64,000 nt of DNA from Ferrimonas lipolytica (GTDB lineage Bacteria; Pseudomonadota; Gammaproteobacteria; Enterobacterales; Shewanellaceae). Positions 8,353 to 16,712 of this stretch are shown piece after piece; position 1 is the stretch's first letter, and the number at the start of each line of letters is the position of its first letter. The notes under the pieces were generated by a model. It was given only the letters and a program-made list of their open reading frames with translations, did not search any database and was not told the DNA's origin. Location of the stretch: positions 3,162,001-3,226,000 of the forward strand of contig NZ_CP051180.1 of NCBI RefSeq assembly GCF_012295575.1, read 5' to 3'. The translations under genes were made by a program, and so were the position numbers.

Positions 8353-8804
8353 CCCTTCTTTCCTCGACCCTTCATCTCATCACGTACGTCGATGTGCTTA
8401 CGCCGCTTCGCTTGAATGGCCATTTCACCATGGCGGGTGATGAAAGCTTCTAACCAACAACCAATGGCCTCTGGGATAGGCATCGTCAATACTGGCGTAT
8501 CACCTTCTAAGGCACCTGCGGCAATATTTTGATTGGCGGTTAAGCTTTGCGGAATTGGAATGCCGTCACCACGGTCATCGCAGATCAGAAACATTTTGGG
8601 TTCTGGCAGGTCAAGGTTGAGACGGTAATTTGCGCGTTCATCGAGGAAAAGTTCCATCCCAACAGGGTAGGCGCCTTCTGGTTTGTCACCGCTATCCGGT
8701 ACTAATTGGTCAATTTCCCACTGGGTTTGTGACCATCGGCCAATACTGACTTGTTTGGAACGCAGGGTCACATAAAATGACCAATAAGATTCGCTTCGGG
8801 ACAT
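8349..8804 (-). CDS. DUF3305-family protein, first gene of the fdh operon
   Basis: The 151-residue protein shows the pattern of DUF3305: an N-terminal VxLxxxxVSIGRWSQTQWEIDQLVP segment, then MELFLDERANYRLNLDLPEPKMFLIC and a basic C-terminus with many Lys and Arg. It is soluble, with no signal peptide. The ATG at 8804 has GGAAG upstream. It is the first gene of the minus-strand fdh cluster, so the operon promoter should lie in 8805-9090, shared with the divergent fdhD. I could not identify a specific promoter or regulator site there. Function unknown; a maturation role for FdhA is a contextual guess. Confidence 0.8.
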   Translation of the reverse strand: MSRSESYWSFYVTLRSKQVSIGRWSQTQWEIDQLVPDSGDKPEGAYPVGMELFLDERANYRLNLDLPEPKMFLICDDRGDGIPIPQSLTANQNIAAGALEGDTPVLTMPIPEAIGCWLEAFITRHGEMAIQAKRRKHIDVRDEMKGRGKKG

Positions 8805-9100
8805 GGGTCTTCCATCTGGAAATGAACATTCTTCGCAATGATCAATTATTCAAGTATCGTTGGTTTGTTTTAACGATGATGATCACACTTTTGACACGGC
8901 CTAAAACAAATTGTTCTGTAACCGTGAGACAAGGACACACTATTTGGTGCACCGAGGGTGAACCATATCTTAACCTAGTCTAGTTTAGTGACTGAAATCC
9001 AACCTTCGGTAGTTACCAAGGTTAAATCTGTTATGTCAGCAGCAAATGTACAGATTTATTCTGATTAATCCATTACCTAATTAGAAGAGTAGTGCCAAAT

Positions 9101-9931
9101 ATGACCACAGCCTCGCACCGCCCTCGCCTATCTCGCACCCATGCAGAAGCTCCATTAACCATTGCCGTAACCGCGGTAAATGAACAAGGCGAAACGGTTG
9201 ATAAAAGTATCGCCTGCGAACGCCCGTTAACCCTGTACCTCAACTGGAAACCAATCGTCACCTTAATGACCTTAGGTGCACGGCCAGAAACGTTGTCGTT
9301 AGGCTACCTAAAAAACCAAGGCTTCATTACTGATATCAACGAGGTAAAGTCGGTTATCGTGGATTGGGATGTAAACTCGGCTGCCATCATCACCAACGAA
9401 GATACCGACCACGTGGCGAAGAAGATGGAAGAGAAAACCGTTACCACAGGCTGTGGCCAAGGCACGGTATTTGGCAGCTTTACCGCTGGCATTGATGAGA
9501 TTGAATTGCCAACACCAACCCTTACTCAAAGCGGGATCTACGCGCTGCTGAAGAATTTGAATCAGTACAATGAAACTTACAAAAATGCCGGTGCAGTGCA
9601 CGGATGCGGGGTTTGCCATAACGATAAAATCCTCAGCTTTGTTGAGGATGTTGGTCGCCATAATGCGGTAGATACCTTGGCTGGCGAGATGTGGCTAGAT
9701 GGCACGGATGGTGGCGATAAGGTGTTCTATACCACCGGTCGATTAACCTCGGAGATGGTGATTAAAGTTGCTAAGATGGGCATTCCGGTTCTGTTGTCCC
9801 GCTCTGGCATTACTGAGATGGGTTTAACGCTGGCTAAGCAGTTGGGGATAACCACCATCGCTCGAGCTAAAGGCCGCCACTTCTTGGTGTACCACGGTGC
9901 AGACACCATCACCTTCGATGGAAACAAATAA
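9101..9931 (+). CDS. fdhD: Formate dehydrogenase accessory sulfurtransferase FdhD
   Basis: The 276-residue protein carries the FdhD signature AGAVHGCGVCHND; the two cysteines of the CxxC pair relay sulfur. The LGYLKNQGFI, GCGQGTVF, EDVGRHNAVDTLAG, FYTTGRLTSEMVIKVAKMGIPVLLSRSG and LAKGR-like blocks are also typical. FdhD passes sulfur from a cysteine desulfurase to the bis-MGD cofactor, giving the terminal sulfido ligand that formate dehydrogenase needs. I prefer the ATG at 9101; a GTG at 9092 is in frame, but an AGAAGAG element is better spaced for 9101. It is divergent from the fdh operon and overlaps the next gene by one base (TAATG). Confidence 0.93.
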   Translation: MTTASHRPRLSRTHAEAPLTIAVTAVNEQGETVDKSIACERPLTLYLNWKPIVTLMTLGARPETLSLGYLKNQGFITDINEVKSVIVDWDVNSAAIITNEDTDHVAKKMEEKTVTTGCGQGTVFGSFTAGIDEIELPTPTLTQSGIYALLKNLNQYNETYKNAGAVHGCGVCHNDKILSFVEDVGRHNAVDTLAGEMWLDGTDGGDKVFYTTGRLTSEMVIKVAKMGIPVLLSRSGITEMGLTLAKQLGITTIARAKGRHFLVYHGADTITFDGNK

Positions 9932-10830
9932 TGACCAACGACAGCTTATTTTTAAACGCTCGCCAAGTTGCAGACTACCTCGATCTTAATGAGAAGAAGG
10001 TCTATGCAATGGCGAACGAACGCCAATTGCCCGGCACCAAAGTTACCGGTAAATGGCTTTTTCCTAAGGCATTAATCGATCGATGGATTATCGACTCCTG
10101 TCATGGCGGAACCTTATCTGACCGATTGATTATCGGTGGCAGTGACGACCCATTATTGCACCATGTGGTTCGTCGAGTTAGCCAACGAATAGGCAGATCA
10201 GGGCTTATTAATTACAGTCCCAGTGATACCCGCTCAGGCTTAACTCACCTATCCAATGGCTATACCGACGTATGTTGTATCCATTGGAGTGAATCGCACG
10301 AGCGAGATGTTCGCCACCCGGCACTACTCAAACACCATAATGTCCACAAACAATGGGTACTGGTGCACGGAGCCAACCGTGACTTTGGTTTATTGATGCG
10401 TAATGAACATCATCACCTGGGGCAAGATCTGCAAGAAGCCGTAAGTCTACGCTACCGCTGGGTGCCACGTCAGTTGGGCTCTGGTTCGCGTCATCAAATG
10501 GATAACTTCTTGACTAGCCAAGGCTTGACCGCCAGTGATCTAAACCTGCAACCTGAAGCACTATCTGAACACGAATTGGCAGCGACCATTGCTCGTGGCG
10601 AAGCCGATTTTGGTATCGGTTGCCAAGGCATTGCAGGGGAATTTGGTCTAGCGTTTCTGCCGTTGGGCACCGAATCGTTCGACTTAGTGATGCCACAAGG
10701 GGTGTTTTTCCGTCAACACCTGCAAGCGTTATTCACTTCATTGCAATCTCCAGATACCAACATCCATGCCAATATGTTGGGCGGATACGATCTAAGTGAT
10801 TGTGGCAAAATAATTTGGAGTGCGTCCTGA
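9931..10830 (+). CDS. HTH (excisionase-type) regulator with periplasmic-binding-protein-like domain
   Basis: The 299-residue protein has an N-terminal excisionase/MerR-like DNA-binding domain (NARQVADYLDLNEKKVYAMA, then a wing ending GKWLFPKALIDRWI, residues 8-53). From about residue 65 to 290 it has a PBP-like ligand-binding domain of the kind fused to molybdenum-cofactor proteins (typical blocks: SDDPLLHHVVRRV, LRYRWVPRQLGSGSRHQMD, ATIARGEADFGIGCQG). There is no signal peptide, so it should sense a cytoplasmic ligand. The ligand is unknown; molybdate, tungstate or a cofactor precursor would fit the context. It is translationally coupled to fdhD and may control fdhD, the fdh operon or the tup-moa cluster. 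Confidence 0.75.
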   Translation: MTNDSLFLNARQVADYLDLNEKKVYAMANERQLPGTKVTGKWLFPKALIDRWIIDSCHGGTLSDRLIIGGSDDPLLHHVVRRVSQRIGRSGLINYSPSDTRSGLTHLSNGYTDVCCIHWSESHERDVRHPALLKHHNVHKQWVLVHGANRDFGLLMRNEHHHLGQDLQEAVSLRYRWVPRQLGSGSRHQMDNFLTSQGLTASDLNLQPEALSEHELAATIARGEADFGIGCQGIAGEFGLAFLPLGTESFDLVMPQGVFFRQHLQALFTSLQSPDTNIHANMLGGYDLSDCGKIIWSAS

Positions 10831-10868
10831 TATCAACCTGAGTAACGGCTTAGTCAGATTGATATCAG
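10827..10868. repeat. 10-bp perfect inverted repeat between convergent genes
   Basis: CTGATATCAA at 10827-10836 and TTGATATCAG at 10859-10868 form a stem with a 22-base loop. It overlaps the stop codon of the HTH/PBP regulator and lies just beyond the stop of the convergent kinase gene. There is no T-run, so it is more a 3'-end stabilising or factor-dependent structure than a classical terminator. Confidence 0.55.
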
Positions 10869-10878
10869 CCGCAAAGCG

Positions 10879-12936
10879 TTAGCTAATGGTGTTGACTGGG
10901 GCGTCGAGCTCCGGGCTCTCCGTTGGCAGCTTCACCGTAAAGACAGTACCTTTATCTGGCTCAGACTCCAGTTCGAAACCACCGCCGAAGCGGCGAATAA
11001 TGCCATAGCTAAGGGATAAGCCGAGGCCGGTACCCTGTTTACGAGTGGTAAAGAACGGGTCAAAGATCCGCGATTGCAGCTCCTTGGGAATACCACAGCC
11101 ATCATCTTCGACGCGGACCTCCACCCCTTTGGTACTGCCATCGGCTTCAACCCAATCTTTAGTGATAACCCGCACCTCGCCGTTACCATCCATCGCATGG
11201 GCTGCATTAACCACTAAATTAATCAACACCTGCAATAGCTGTTGGCGATTTACTGCCGCTTCCGAGGTCGCTTGCAGATCGAGTGTCACCACCACCGATT
11301 GGCGACTGAGAGAGTGACGTACTAACACCAGCATCTCGTCAATAATAGGATTAATGGCTTGGCGCTTAATGGGCATATCCATATCGCCAGGACGCGCATA
11401 TTGCAGCAGCGATTGAATGATCATCTTGATACGTTGCACCTGCTGGAAGATCAGCTCAATCTCCTCTTCCACATGGCTAGCGTTGTCACCCAGTTCCCAT
11501 TTAATCAGTTCGATATTGCCGAGGATAACCGCGGTAGGGTTGTTGATCTCATGAGCAATACCAGCGGTCATCTCACCTAAGGCCACCAACTTTTCATTAG
11601 TTACCATCTGGCTGCGGGTGGTATTGAGCAGATCGATATTTTGTTTCAGCTCGTGAGTCAGATCTTGTAGGCTCTGAGTTCGTTCGCGAACCTTCTGCTC
11701 CAGCTGGTCATTGGCCAACTGGATCTGGCGATTACGCTGCTGTAACTGATCAAGCATCTGGTCAAACTGTTGCGCCAACACCGACAGCTCGTTGCGTTGG
11801 CCTAGGCCAAGATCGCCAATGCGCAGATCCTCACCTTTCTCAACCGCATTCACCACCGTCGATATCTGTTTAATCGGTTTCAACAATCCAGCAGCACCGC
11901 GATGAACCGCCCAACTGGAGATAATTAAAATAACCAGTAAGGCGCCACCGAGCTCAATGATGTTGCGCAGATAGGTATCAATGAATGCCTTTTCAACGAA
12001 CCCGGTATACAACATGCCAATGCGATTGCCACTAATGTCGTTCAATGGCATATAGGCCGACACATTCCAAGCGTCATATTCGTATGAGCGACCGACCCAG
12101 ATCTCCCCTTGCCTTAATACTTTCTGTCTAACCGCTTCGGACACCTGACTACCAACAATACGTTTACCGCTATCGGAGTCGCGAGCATTGGTGCTGATTC
12201 GAGTGTTATCTAAAAAAAGGCTTACCGAACCCACCACGTCGTATGGCAAAGCATCGTCGGTGTAAACCAAGTCACGCACCTCATCAACATAGGCGCTCTC
12301 GTGGTTGAGCAACATACCGCCATCTAACGCACCTAAAATGTAGCCGTTTTCATCCATCACCGGCACTAACGAGCGCGAGACTAAGCCACGATACTCACCT
12401 GAGCTTTCAGGCTCAGCCGCCATCAGCGTAGGGACAATGCGCAGTTCTGCTTGCTTAGATAGCTCCGGGACCAACCGATCCAACTGGGAGGCACTGAGTA
12501 CTTGCAAACCTGAGTTGGTGGGACTGACTTTAAGCGCAAGCAATTCCTGATCTTGACGAATTTCAGCGGGGCTTAGGTAGCGGAGAAAAGTGAGTCCTAA
12601 ACGTTGCTGCCGCTGTGTCAAGAACCGGTCTAATTCGGTAAGTTTATTTTGGTTCAATAACTCTCTGAATTCCCAACTGCGTTGCAATTGAATTAACGCC
12701 CGCTTACGCTGCGAACTCTGAGCTTCAAGCACACCCTGAGCAACGGATAGATCACCACGCACCTTCATGTACAACTGTGTACCGGTATAGGTGACGTTCC
12801 AGTAGATAGTAATGAATACCAAGCTGGCCAAGGTCAATAAGACCGGTAATAACAGCAACACTACCAAACGGTAGCGCACGGTGCTGGTCGCTAGCTGCCA
12901 ATCGCGCAGCAGCAGCGTTCGTCCCCGGTTAAACAT
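10879..12936 (-). CDS. Membrane sensor histidine kinase
   Basis: The protein has about 685 residues. A first membrane helix (about residues 24-46) and a second (about 326-345) flank a large periplasmic sensor region of the Cache type. A HAMP linker and coiled coil follow (about 350-450). The phospho-acceptor lies in GEMTAGIAHEINNPTAVILG (His462). The ATPase domain shows the N box (INLVVNAAHAM), G1 (DDGCGIP) and G2 (GTGLGLSLSYGI). I chose the ATG at 12936, 2 bases after the response-regulator stop; an ATG at 12957 overlapping that gene is possible. The partner is the adjacent regulator. Its position beside fdhD and tupABC suggests a signal tied to formate, an electron acceptor or metal oxyanions, but the ligand cannot be read from the sequence. 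Confidence 0.88.
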   Translation of the reverse strand: MFNRGRTLLLRDWQLATSTVRYRLVVLLLLPVLLTLASLVFITIYWNVTYTGTQLYMKVRGDLSVAQGVLEAQSSQRKRALIQLQRSWEFRELLNQNKLTELDRFLTQRQQRLGLTFLRYLSPAEIRQDQELLALKVSPTNSGLQVLSASQLDRLVPELSKQAELRIVPTLMAAEPESSGEYRGLVSRSLVPVMDENGYILGALDGGMLLNHESAYVDEVRDLVYTDDALPYDVVGSVSLFLDNTRISTNARDSDSGKRIVGSQVSEAVRQKVLRQGEIWVGRSYEYDAWNVSAYMPLNDISGNRIGMLYTGFVEKAFIDTYLRNIIELGGALLVILIISSWAVHRGAAGLLKPIKQISTVVNAVEKGEDLRIGDLGLGQRNELSVLAQQFDQMLDQLQQRNRQIQLANDQLEQKVRERTQSLQDLTHELKQNIDLLNTTRSQMVTNEKLVALGEMTAGIAHEINNPTAVILGNIELIKWELGDNASHVEEEIELIFQQVQRIKMIIQSLLQYARPGDMDMPIKRQAINPIIDEMLVLVRHSLSRQSVVVTLDLQATSEAAVNRQQLLQVLINLVVNAAHAMDGNGEVRVITKDWVEADGSTKGVEVRVEDDGCGIPKELQSRIFDPFFTTRKQGTGLGLSLSYGIIRRFGGGFELESEPDKGTVFTVKLPTESPELDAPVNTIS

Positions 12937-12938
12937 GG

Positions 12939-14306
12939 TTACTCTACCAAGCCCCATTCTTTAAACTTCCGGTCCAACGTTTTTCGGCTGACCCCAAGCA
13001 CACGAGCAGCAGCGGATTTGTTGCCTTTATGCTCTTCAATCACCTTAAGCACATGCAATCGCTCAACCTCTTTCAGCGCCATTTGGCTTGGATAACCTGC
13101 CTCACCAACCGCAACCATCTCAACCACTGGCTCGATCTGACTACGCCAATACTCTGCTGGTGGCTTACCTAACAACAAACAACGCTCAACCATGTTACGC
13201 AGCTCGCGGATGTTGCCCGGCCAGTCATAACGCTGCATTACGAGGAGATCTTCGTGGCTCCAAGTAACCTCGCGCACGCCCAATTCGGTGGCTAACTGAC
13301 GAGTAAAATGATGCACTAAATCAACCACATCGTCTGGTCGCTCACGCAGTGGCGGAATAACAATATTCAGTACGTTGAGGCGGTAGAATAGATCGCGCCG
13401 GAAACGACCGGCTTCCACTTCCGCCATCAACTCACGGTTAGTGGCAGCAAGCACCCGCACATTCACAGGAATCTCTTTCTCAGAGCCAACCGGACGAATG
13501 GTACGTTGCTCCAATACTCGCAACAGTGCCATCTGCATTTGCATCGGCATCTCGCCAATCTCATCTAAGAAGATGGTGCCGCCATTAGCAAAGCTAAACA
13601 GCCCTTCACGGCCATTGCGGCCACCGGCAAAAGCATCCGCTACATGACCAAACAGTTCGCTTTCCAGTAACTCTGGAGCGATCGCGCCACAATTTACCGG
13701 CACAAAGGCGCCGTTGCGGTTAGACAGCTGATGCAAACTGCGAGCAACCAGCTCTTTGCCTGTACCCGATTCACCCTCAATCAACACAACTGATGAGGTA
13801 GCAGCGACCCGACGGATCACATTTTTCATCTCAACGATATTGGCGCTTTTACCGATAATGGTGTGCGGGTGGCTTTGAGCGATCTCCCGCTTCAACAACA
13901 GGTTTTCTCGACGCAGCACTCGACGTTCAACGCAACGCTGCACCGATTGCATCATCTGATCCAAACGAAACGGCTTGAGAATAAAATCTGATGCTCCCGC
14001 GCGCAGGGCACGAATGGCGGTGTCCATGTCAGCAAAGCCGGTCATAAAGATCACATCAGAACGACGAGTATCTTCATCTAACGCTTCATGCCATTCAATC
14101 CCGTCCCGTCCCGGGAGATTGATGTCGACAATCAACAGATCGAAGTGACAGCGACTGCGTAATTGCTCTGCTTCTTCAACGGAGCCCGCCGTTTCAACCA
14201 GGCTGAAAGTTCGTGACAGCGCCTTTTTCAAGAAAGAGCGCATGCCCGATTCATCATCGACAACCAGCACCGACATAACGGTATTTGGGGTATTCATTTC
14301 AACCAT
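12939..14306 (-). CDS. NtrC-type response regulator with degenerate GAFTGA loop
   Basis: This 455-residue protein has a receiver domain (phosphoryl acceptor Asp61 in LLIVDINLPGRDG), an AAA+ domain with Walker A GESGTGKE (178-185) and Walker B GGTIFLDEIGEM (242-253), and a C-terminal Fis-type HTH (NKSAAARVLGVSRKTLDRKF). The loop that contacts sigma-54, normally GAFTGA, reads DAFAGG at residues 224-229. The threonine and both flanking positions are changed, while the rest of the domain, including the NRELMAEVEAGRFRRDLFYRLNV block, looks intact. It may therefore be an unusual sigma-54 activator or a regulator that no longer uses sigma-54. The start could be 14306 or the Met codon at 14297; neither has a clear ribosome site. 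Confidence 0.88.
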   Translation of the reverse strand: MVEMNTPNTVMSVLVVDDESGMRSFLKKALSRTFSLVETAGSVEEAEQLRSRCHFDLLIVDINLPGRDGIEWHEALDEDTRRSDVIFMTGFADMDTAIRALRAGASDFILKPFRLDQMMQSVQRCVERRVLRRENLLLKREIAQSHPHTIIGKSANIVEMKNVIRRVAATSSVVLIEGESGTGKELVARSLHQLSNRNGAFVPVNCGAIAPELLESELFGHVADAFAGGRNGREGLFSFANGGTIFLDEIGEMPMQMQMALLRVLEQRTIRPVGSEKEIPVNVRVLAATNRELMAEVEAGRFRRDLFYRLNVLNIVIPPLRERPDDVVDLVHHFTRQLATELGVREVTWSHEDLLVMQRYDWPGNIRELRNMVERCLLLGKPPAEYWRSQIEPVVEMVAVGEAGYPSQMALKEVERLHVLKVIEEHKGNKSAAARVLGVSRKTLDRKFKEWGLVE

Positions 14307-14337
14307 GTTTCGGCGGTCTCACTCGTCAAGGTTGCAC

Positions 14338-14396
14338 CAAAATGTCCACTTTGGGTCATTTTGACAACTAAATTTAAAAACTGTGTCATTTTGGCT
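14338..14396. promoter_or_regulatory. Three operator-like repeats upstream of tupA
   Basis: Three related 12-mers lie between the divergent regulator and tupA: TGTCCACTTTGG (14343-14354), GGTCATTTTGAC (14355-14366) and TGTCATTTTGGC (14385-14396). The middle one is an almost symmetrical GTCA-N3-TGAC. A CAAAATG/CATTTTG inverted pair spans 14338-14363. The 12- and 30-base spacing suggests binding of a multimeric regulator, most simply the adjacent NtrC-type protein. No binding data are implied. Confidence 0.5.
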
Positions 14397-14449
14397 CACT
14401 ATAAGCCATAAATAATGTGATTCAGTGCAAAAAAGAGAGCATAGCATTC

Positions 14450-14464
14450 TGGCATTATCGCTGC
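14450..14464 (+). promoter_or_regulatory. Candidate sigma-54 promoter (GG-N10-GC) for the tup-moa operon
   Basis: TGGCATTATCGCTGC has the GG (14451-14452) and GC (14463-14464) dinucleotides with the required 10-base spacing. It would start transcription near 14476, about 70 bases ahead of tupA and 80-130 bases from the operator-like repeats. The -12 part (CTGC instead of TTGC) is imperfect, and a chance match is possible. Confidence 0.4.
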
Positions 14465-14545
14465 GTCGCGGTTATCCCCGGTTTGCTGAACTTTACTCAG
14501 CCAACATTTATGGATATTTTTCGCTAAATAATAAGGACTCATTCA

Positions 14546-15361
14546 ATGAAAAAGTTACGCATCTTGTTGGCTTCGGCCGCTATGGTACTAGCATTGCCAA
14601 CCGTTGCAGCAGACAACGTGGTAAAACTGGCTACCACTACCAGCACCGATAACACGGGTTTGTTAGCCTATCTATTACCTGAATTTGAACAGCAAAGTGG
14701 CTTTCAAATCCAAGTAATTGCCACCGGTACCGGCAAAGCCCTTCGCCACGGACGTAACGGCGATGTTGATGTAGTAATGACGCATGCTCCAGCAGCAGAA
14801 GCCAAGTTTGTTGCTGACGGTTACGGCCACCAGCCTCGCCAAATAATGATGAATGACTTCGTCATCGTTGGCCCTAAGGCTGACCCAGCCAAGCTGAACC
14901 AAGCAAAAGATCTGGATGATGCCATGAGCCGCATCGCTTCTTCCGGTAGCAAATTCGTTTCACGTGGTGATGAGTCTGGCACCCATATGAAGGAACTGGC
15001 GTTGTGGAAACACGCCGATATCACCACTGACTTCACTGGTTACAACGCCATCGGTCAAGGCATGGGCCCTGCACTATTGACTGCCGACCAAATGGGCGCC
15101 TATCTTCTGGCTGACCGCGGTACCTACTTAGCGTTTTCCAACAAACTGGATTCTGAAGTCGTTTTCGAAGGCGCAGACAAGCTGGCTAACCCTTACCAAA
15201 TTGTTTTGATTAACAAGCAACGTTACCCAGACCTGAACCACGACGGCGCTCAAGCACTGAGCGACTGGTTAATCACCGACAAAGCGCAAACTATGATTAA
15301 TGACTTCCGCGTTAATGGTAAACAGCTGTTCAAAGCAACTTACAAGGCCACAGCTGAATGA
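14546..15361 (+). CDS. tupA: Tungstate ABC transporter, periplasmic binding protein
   Basis: The 271-residue protein has a Sec signal peptide (cleavage near TVAADN) and the TupA hallmark TTTSTDNTGLL at the start of the mature part. This is followed by ATGTGKAL, DVDVVMTHAP and FVSRGDESGTHMKE. TupA binds tungstate with high affinity and often prefers it to molybdate. The ATG at 14546 has AAGGA 8 bases upstream. The gene overlaps tupB by 4 bases. Placement upstream of Mo/W cofactor genes and near formate dehydrogenase suggests that FdhA may be a tungsten enzyme, or that tungstate is imported for several enzymes. Specificity needs binding tests because TupA and the related WtpA/ModA types are judged by residues I can only compare from memory. 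Confidence 0.9.
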   Translation: MKKLRILLASAAMVLALPTVAADNVVKLATTTSTDNTGLLAYLLPEFEQQSGFQIQVIATGTGKALRHGRNGDVDVVMTHAPAAEAKFVADGYGHQPRQIMMNDFVIVGPKADPAKLNQAKDLDDAMSRIASSGSKFVSRGDESGTHMKELALWKHADITTDFTGYNAIGQGMGPALLTADQMGAYLLADRGTYLAFSNKLDSEVVFEGADKLANPYQIVLINKQRYPDLNHDGAQALSDWLITDKAQTMINDFRVNGKQLFKATYKATAE

Positions 15362-16068
15362 ACCAAGGCTTTCTAGCCAATGTTCTGGAAGGGCTTAGGT
15401 TACTCGTTACTTTTGATGCCGATGTATGGGATGTCATCGGCGTCTCCTTTACCGTTTCCAGCCAAGCGTTGCTACTAGCCTTACCCGGTGCAATCTGCAT
15501 CGGGTTTCTGCTAGCGACCACTCGCTTTCCTGGCCGCTGGATCTGTGTTTCTCTTTTTCAAACTCTGCAAGCTGTCCCTACCGTTGTGGTTGGTTTGCTG
15601 GTCTATTTACTGCTTTACCGCCAAGGCCCCCTTGGTGATCTCCGCTGGCTGTTTAGCCAACCGGCGATGATTATGGCGCAGTTTATGCTCGCCTTCCCCC
15701 TTTTGGTTTCACTCTGTTATGGCGCCTTTGCCAGTGCAGATTGGCGCGCATGGGAAACGGCCCGCACCTTAGGAGCTGGCAAGTTCCGCGCCTTTCTCGT
15801 CTTGTGTCATGAGCTCAGAGCACCACTTTGGGTTGCCGTTATCAGTGGATTCAGTCGCGTTATTACGGAAGTGGGCGCCTCAATGTTGGTGGGTGGTAAC
15901 ATCCAACACGTAACTCGAAATATTCCCACTGCTATCGCTCTGGAAACCAGCAAAGGCTCGTTTGCTCAAGCAATTGCGCTGGGTACCGTGCTATTGCTAC
16001 TGGCGCTTATTTTGAACTTCACCGTCGGTAGCCTGCGTCATCAACGCGACAGTTTGGCACGAGGATAA
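15358..16068 (+). CDS. tupB: Tungstate ABC transporter permease
   Basis: The 236-residue inner-membrane protein has five or six hydrophobic segments and the cytoplasmic EAA loop in TARTLGAGKFRAFLVLCHELR. The sequence EVGASMLVGGNI, typical of TupB/ModB permeases, follows. It starts inside the tupA stop codon (ATGA overlap) and ends 3 bases before tupC, so the three subunits are made from one transcript. It forms the membrane channel for tungstate passed on by TupA. Confidence 0.9.
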   Translation: MNQGFLANVLEGLRLLVTFDADVWDVIGVSFTVSSQALLLALPGAICIGFLLATTRFPGRWICVSLFQTLQAVPTVVVGLLVYLLLYRQGPLGDLRWLFSQPAMIMAQFMLAFPLLVSLCYGAFASADWRAWETARTLGAGKFRAFLVLCHELRAPLWVAVISGFSRVITEVGASMLVGGNIQHVTRNIPTAIALETSKGSFAQAIALGTVLLLLALILNFTVGSLRHQRDSLARG

Positions 16069-16071
16069 TCA

Positions 16072-16695
16072 ATGCTACTCACCAGTCACAATCTGGCGAT
16101 CTCTTTTGCCCAAACGGAGCTGTTCAGCAACATCAATATCGAGTTGAAACAGGGGCAGTCCGTATGGCTCCAAGGAGTCAATGGCGCCGGTAAAACCACC
16201 CTGTTAAAGCTGTTGGCCAAGCTAACTAAACCAAGCAATGGCAACGTCACTCACCATGGGGTGGCAACCAAAACGGGTGCGGTTATCTACCTACACCAGC
16301 AACCTTATCTGTTTTCTGGTTCGGTATTGGACAACCTTGAATTTGGCCTTAAGTCACTAAAAATGTCCTCGGCGCAACGGCGGAGCGCCTGTGCTGAAGC
16401 ATTGGAACTGGCCCAACTCAGCCATCTAACCAACCGCAGTGCCCAAGTATTATCTGGGGGTGAACGCCAGCGTTTAGCCCTCGCTCGCGCTTGGGTGATG
16501 CAGCCTAAGTTGCTGTTATTGGACGAACCGACTGCTAATCTTGACCCTATATCTCTGAAATTGATTACTCATATGGTGAAACAGCTGCAACATCAGGGCT
16601 GTTCGATTATGGTAACCAGTCATCAGCAGACACCGTTAACCGAGCTGTGCCAGCATCGCTGGTTGCTTGAGCAGAAACGGCTACAGTGTCCATAA
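16072..16695 (+). CDS. tupC: Tungstate ABC transporter ATP-binding protein
   Basis: The 207-residue protein has Walker A (GVNGAGKTT, near residue 36), a Q-loop (YLHQQPYLFSG), the ABC signature LSGGERQRLALARA and Walker B LLLLDEPTANLDP. It powers TupB. It is short, ending soon after the H-loop (MVTSHQQ), and lacks the C-terminal Mop/TOBE domain of ModC, as is normal for TupC. It is followed directly by mobA. Confidence 0.9.
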   Translation: MLLTSHNLAISFAQTELFSNINIELKQGQSVWLQGVNGAGKTTLLKLLAKLTKPSNGNVTHHGVATKTGAVIYLHQQPYLFSGSVLDNLEFGLKSLKMSSAQRRSACAEALELAQLSHLTNRSAQVLSGGERQRLALARAWVMQPKLLLLDEPTANLDPISLKLITHMVKQLQHQGCSIMVTSHQQTPLTELCQHRWLLEQKRLQCP

Positions 16696-16712
16696 CCATA
16701 GGAACAGATTGC

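Noticed and set aside
8777-8983. Small plus-strand frame in the fdhD/DUF3305 divergent region
   Set aside because: It overlaps the start of the DUF3305 gene and the shared promoter region, with no domain and no convincing start.
14397-14545. Molybdenum-cofactor riboswitch in the tupA leader
   Set aside because: The leader of about 70 bases is too short, and I do not see the conserved multi-stem pattern of the Moco RNA.
14425-14652. 75-codon frame overlapping the tupA start
   Set aside because: It covers the tupA leader and signal-peptide region in another frame, has no recognisable domain, and tupA has the better ribosome site.
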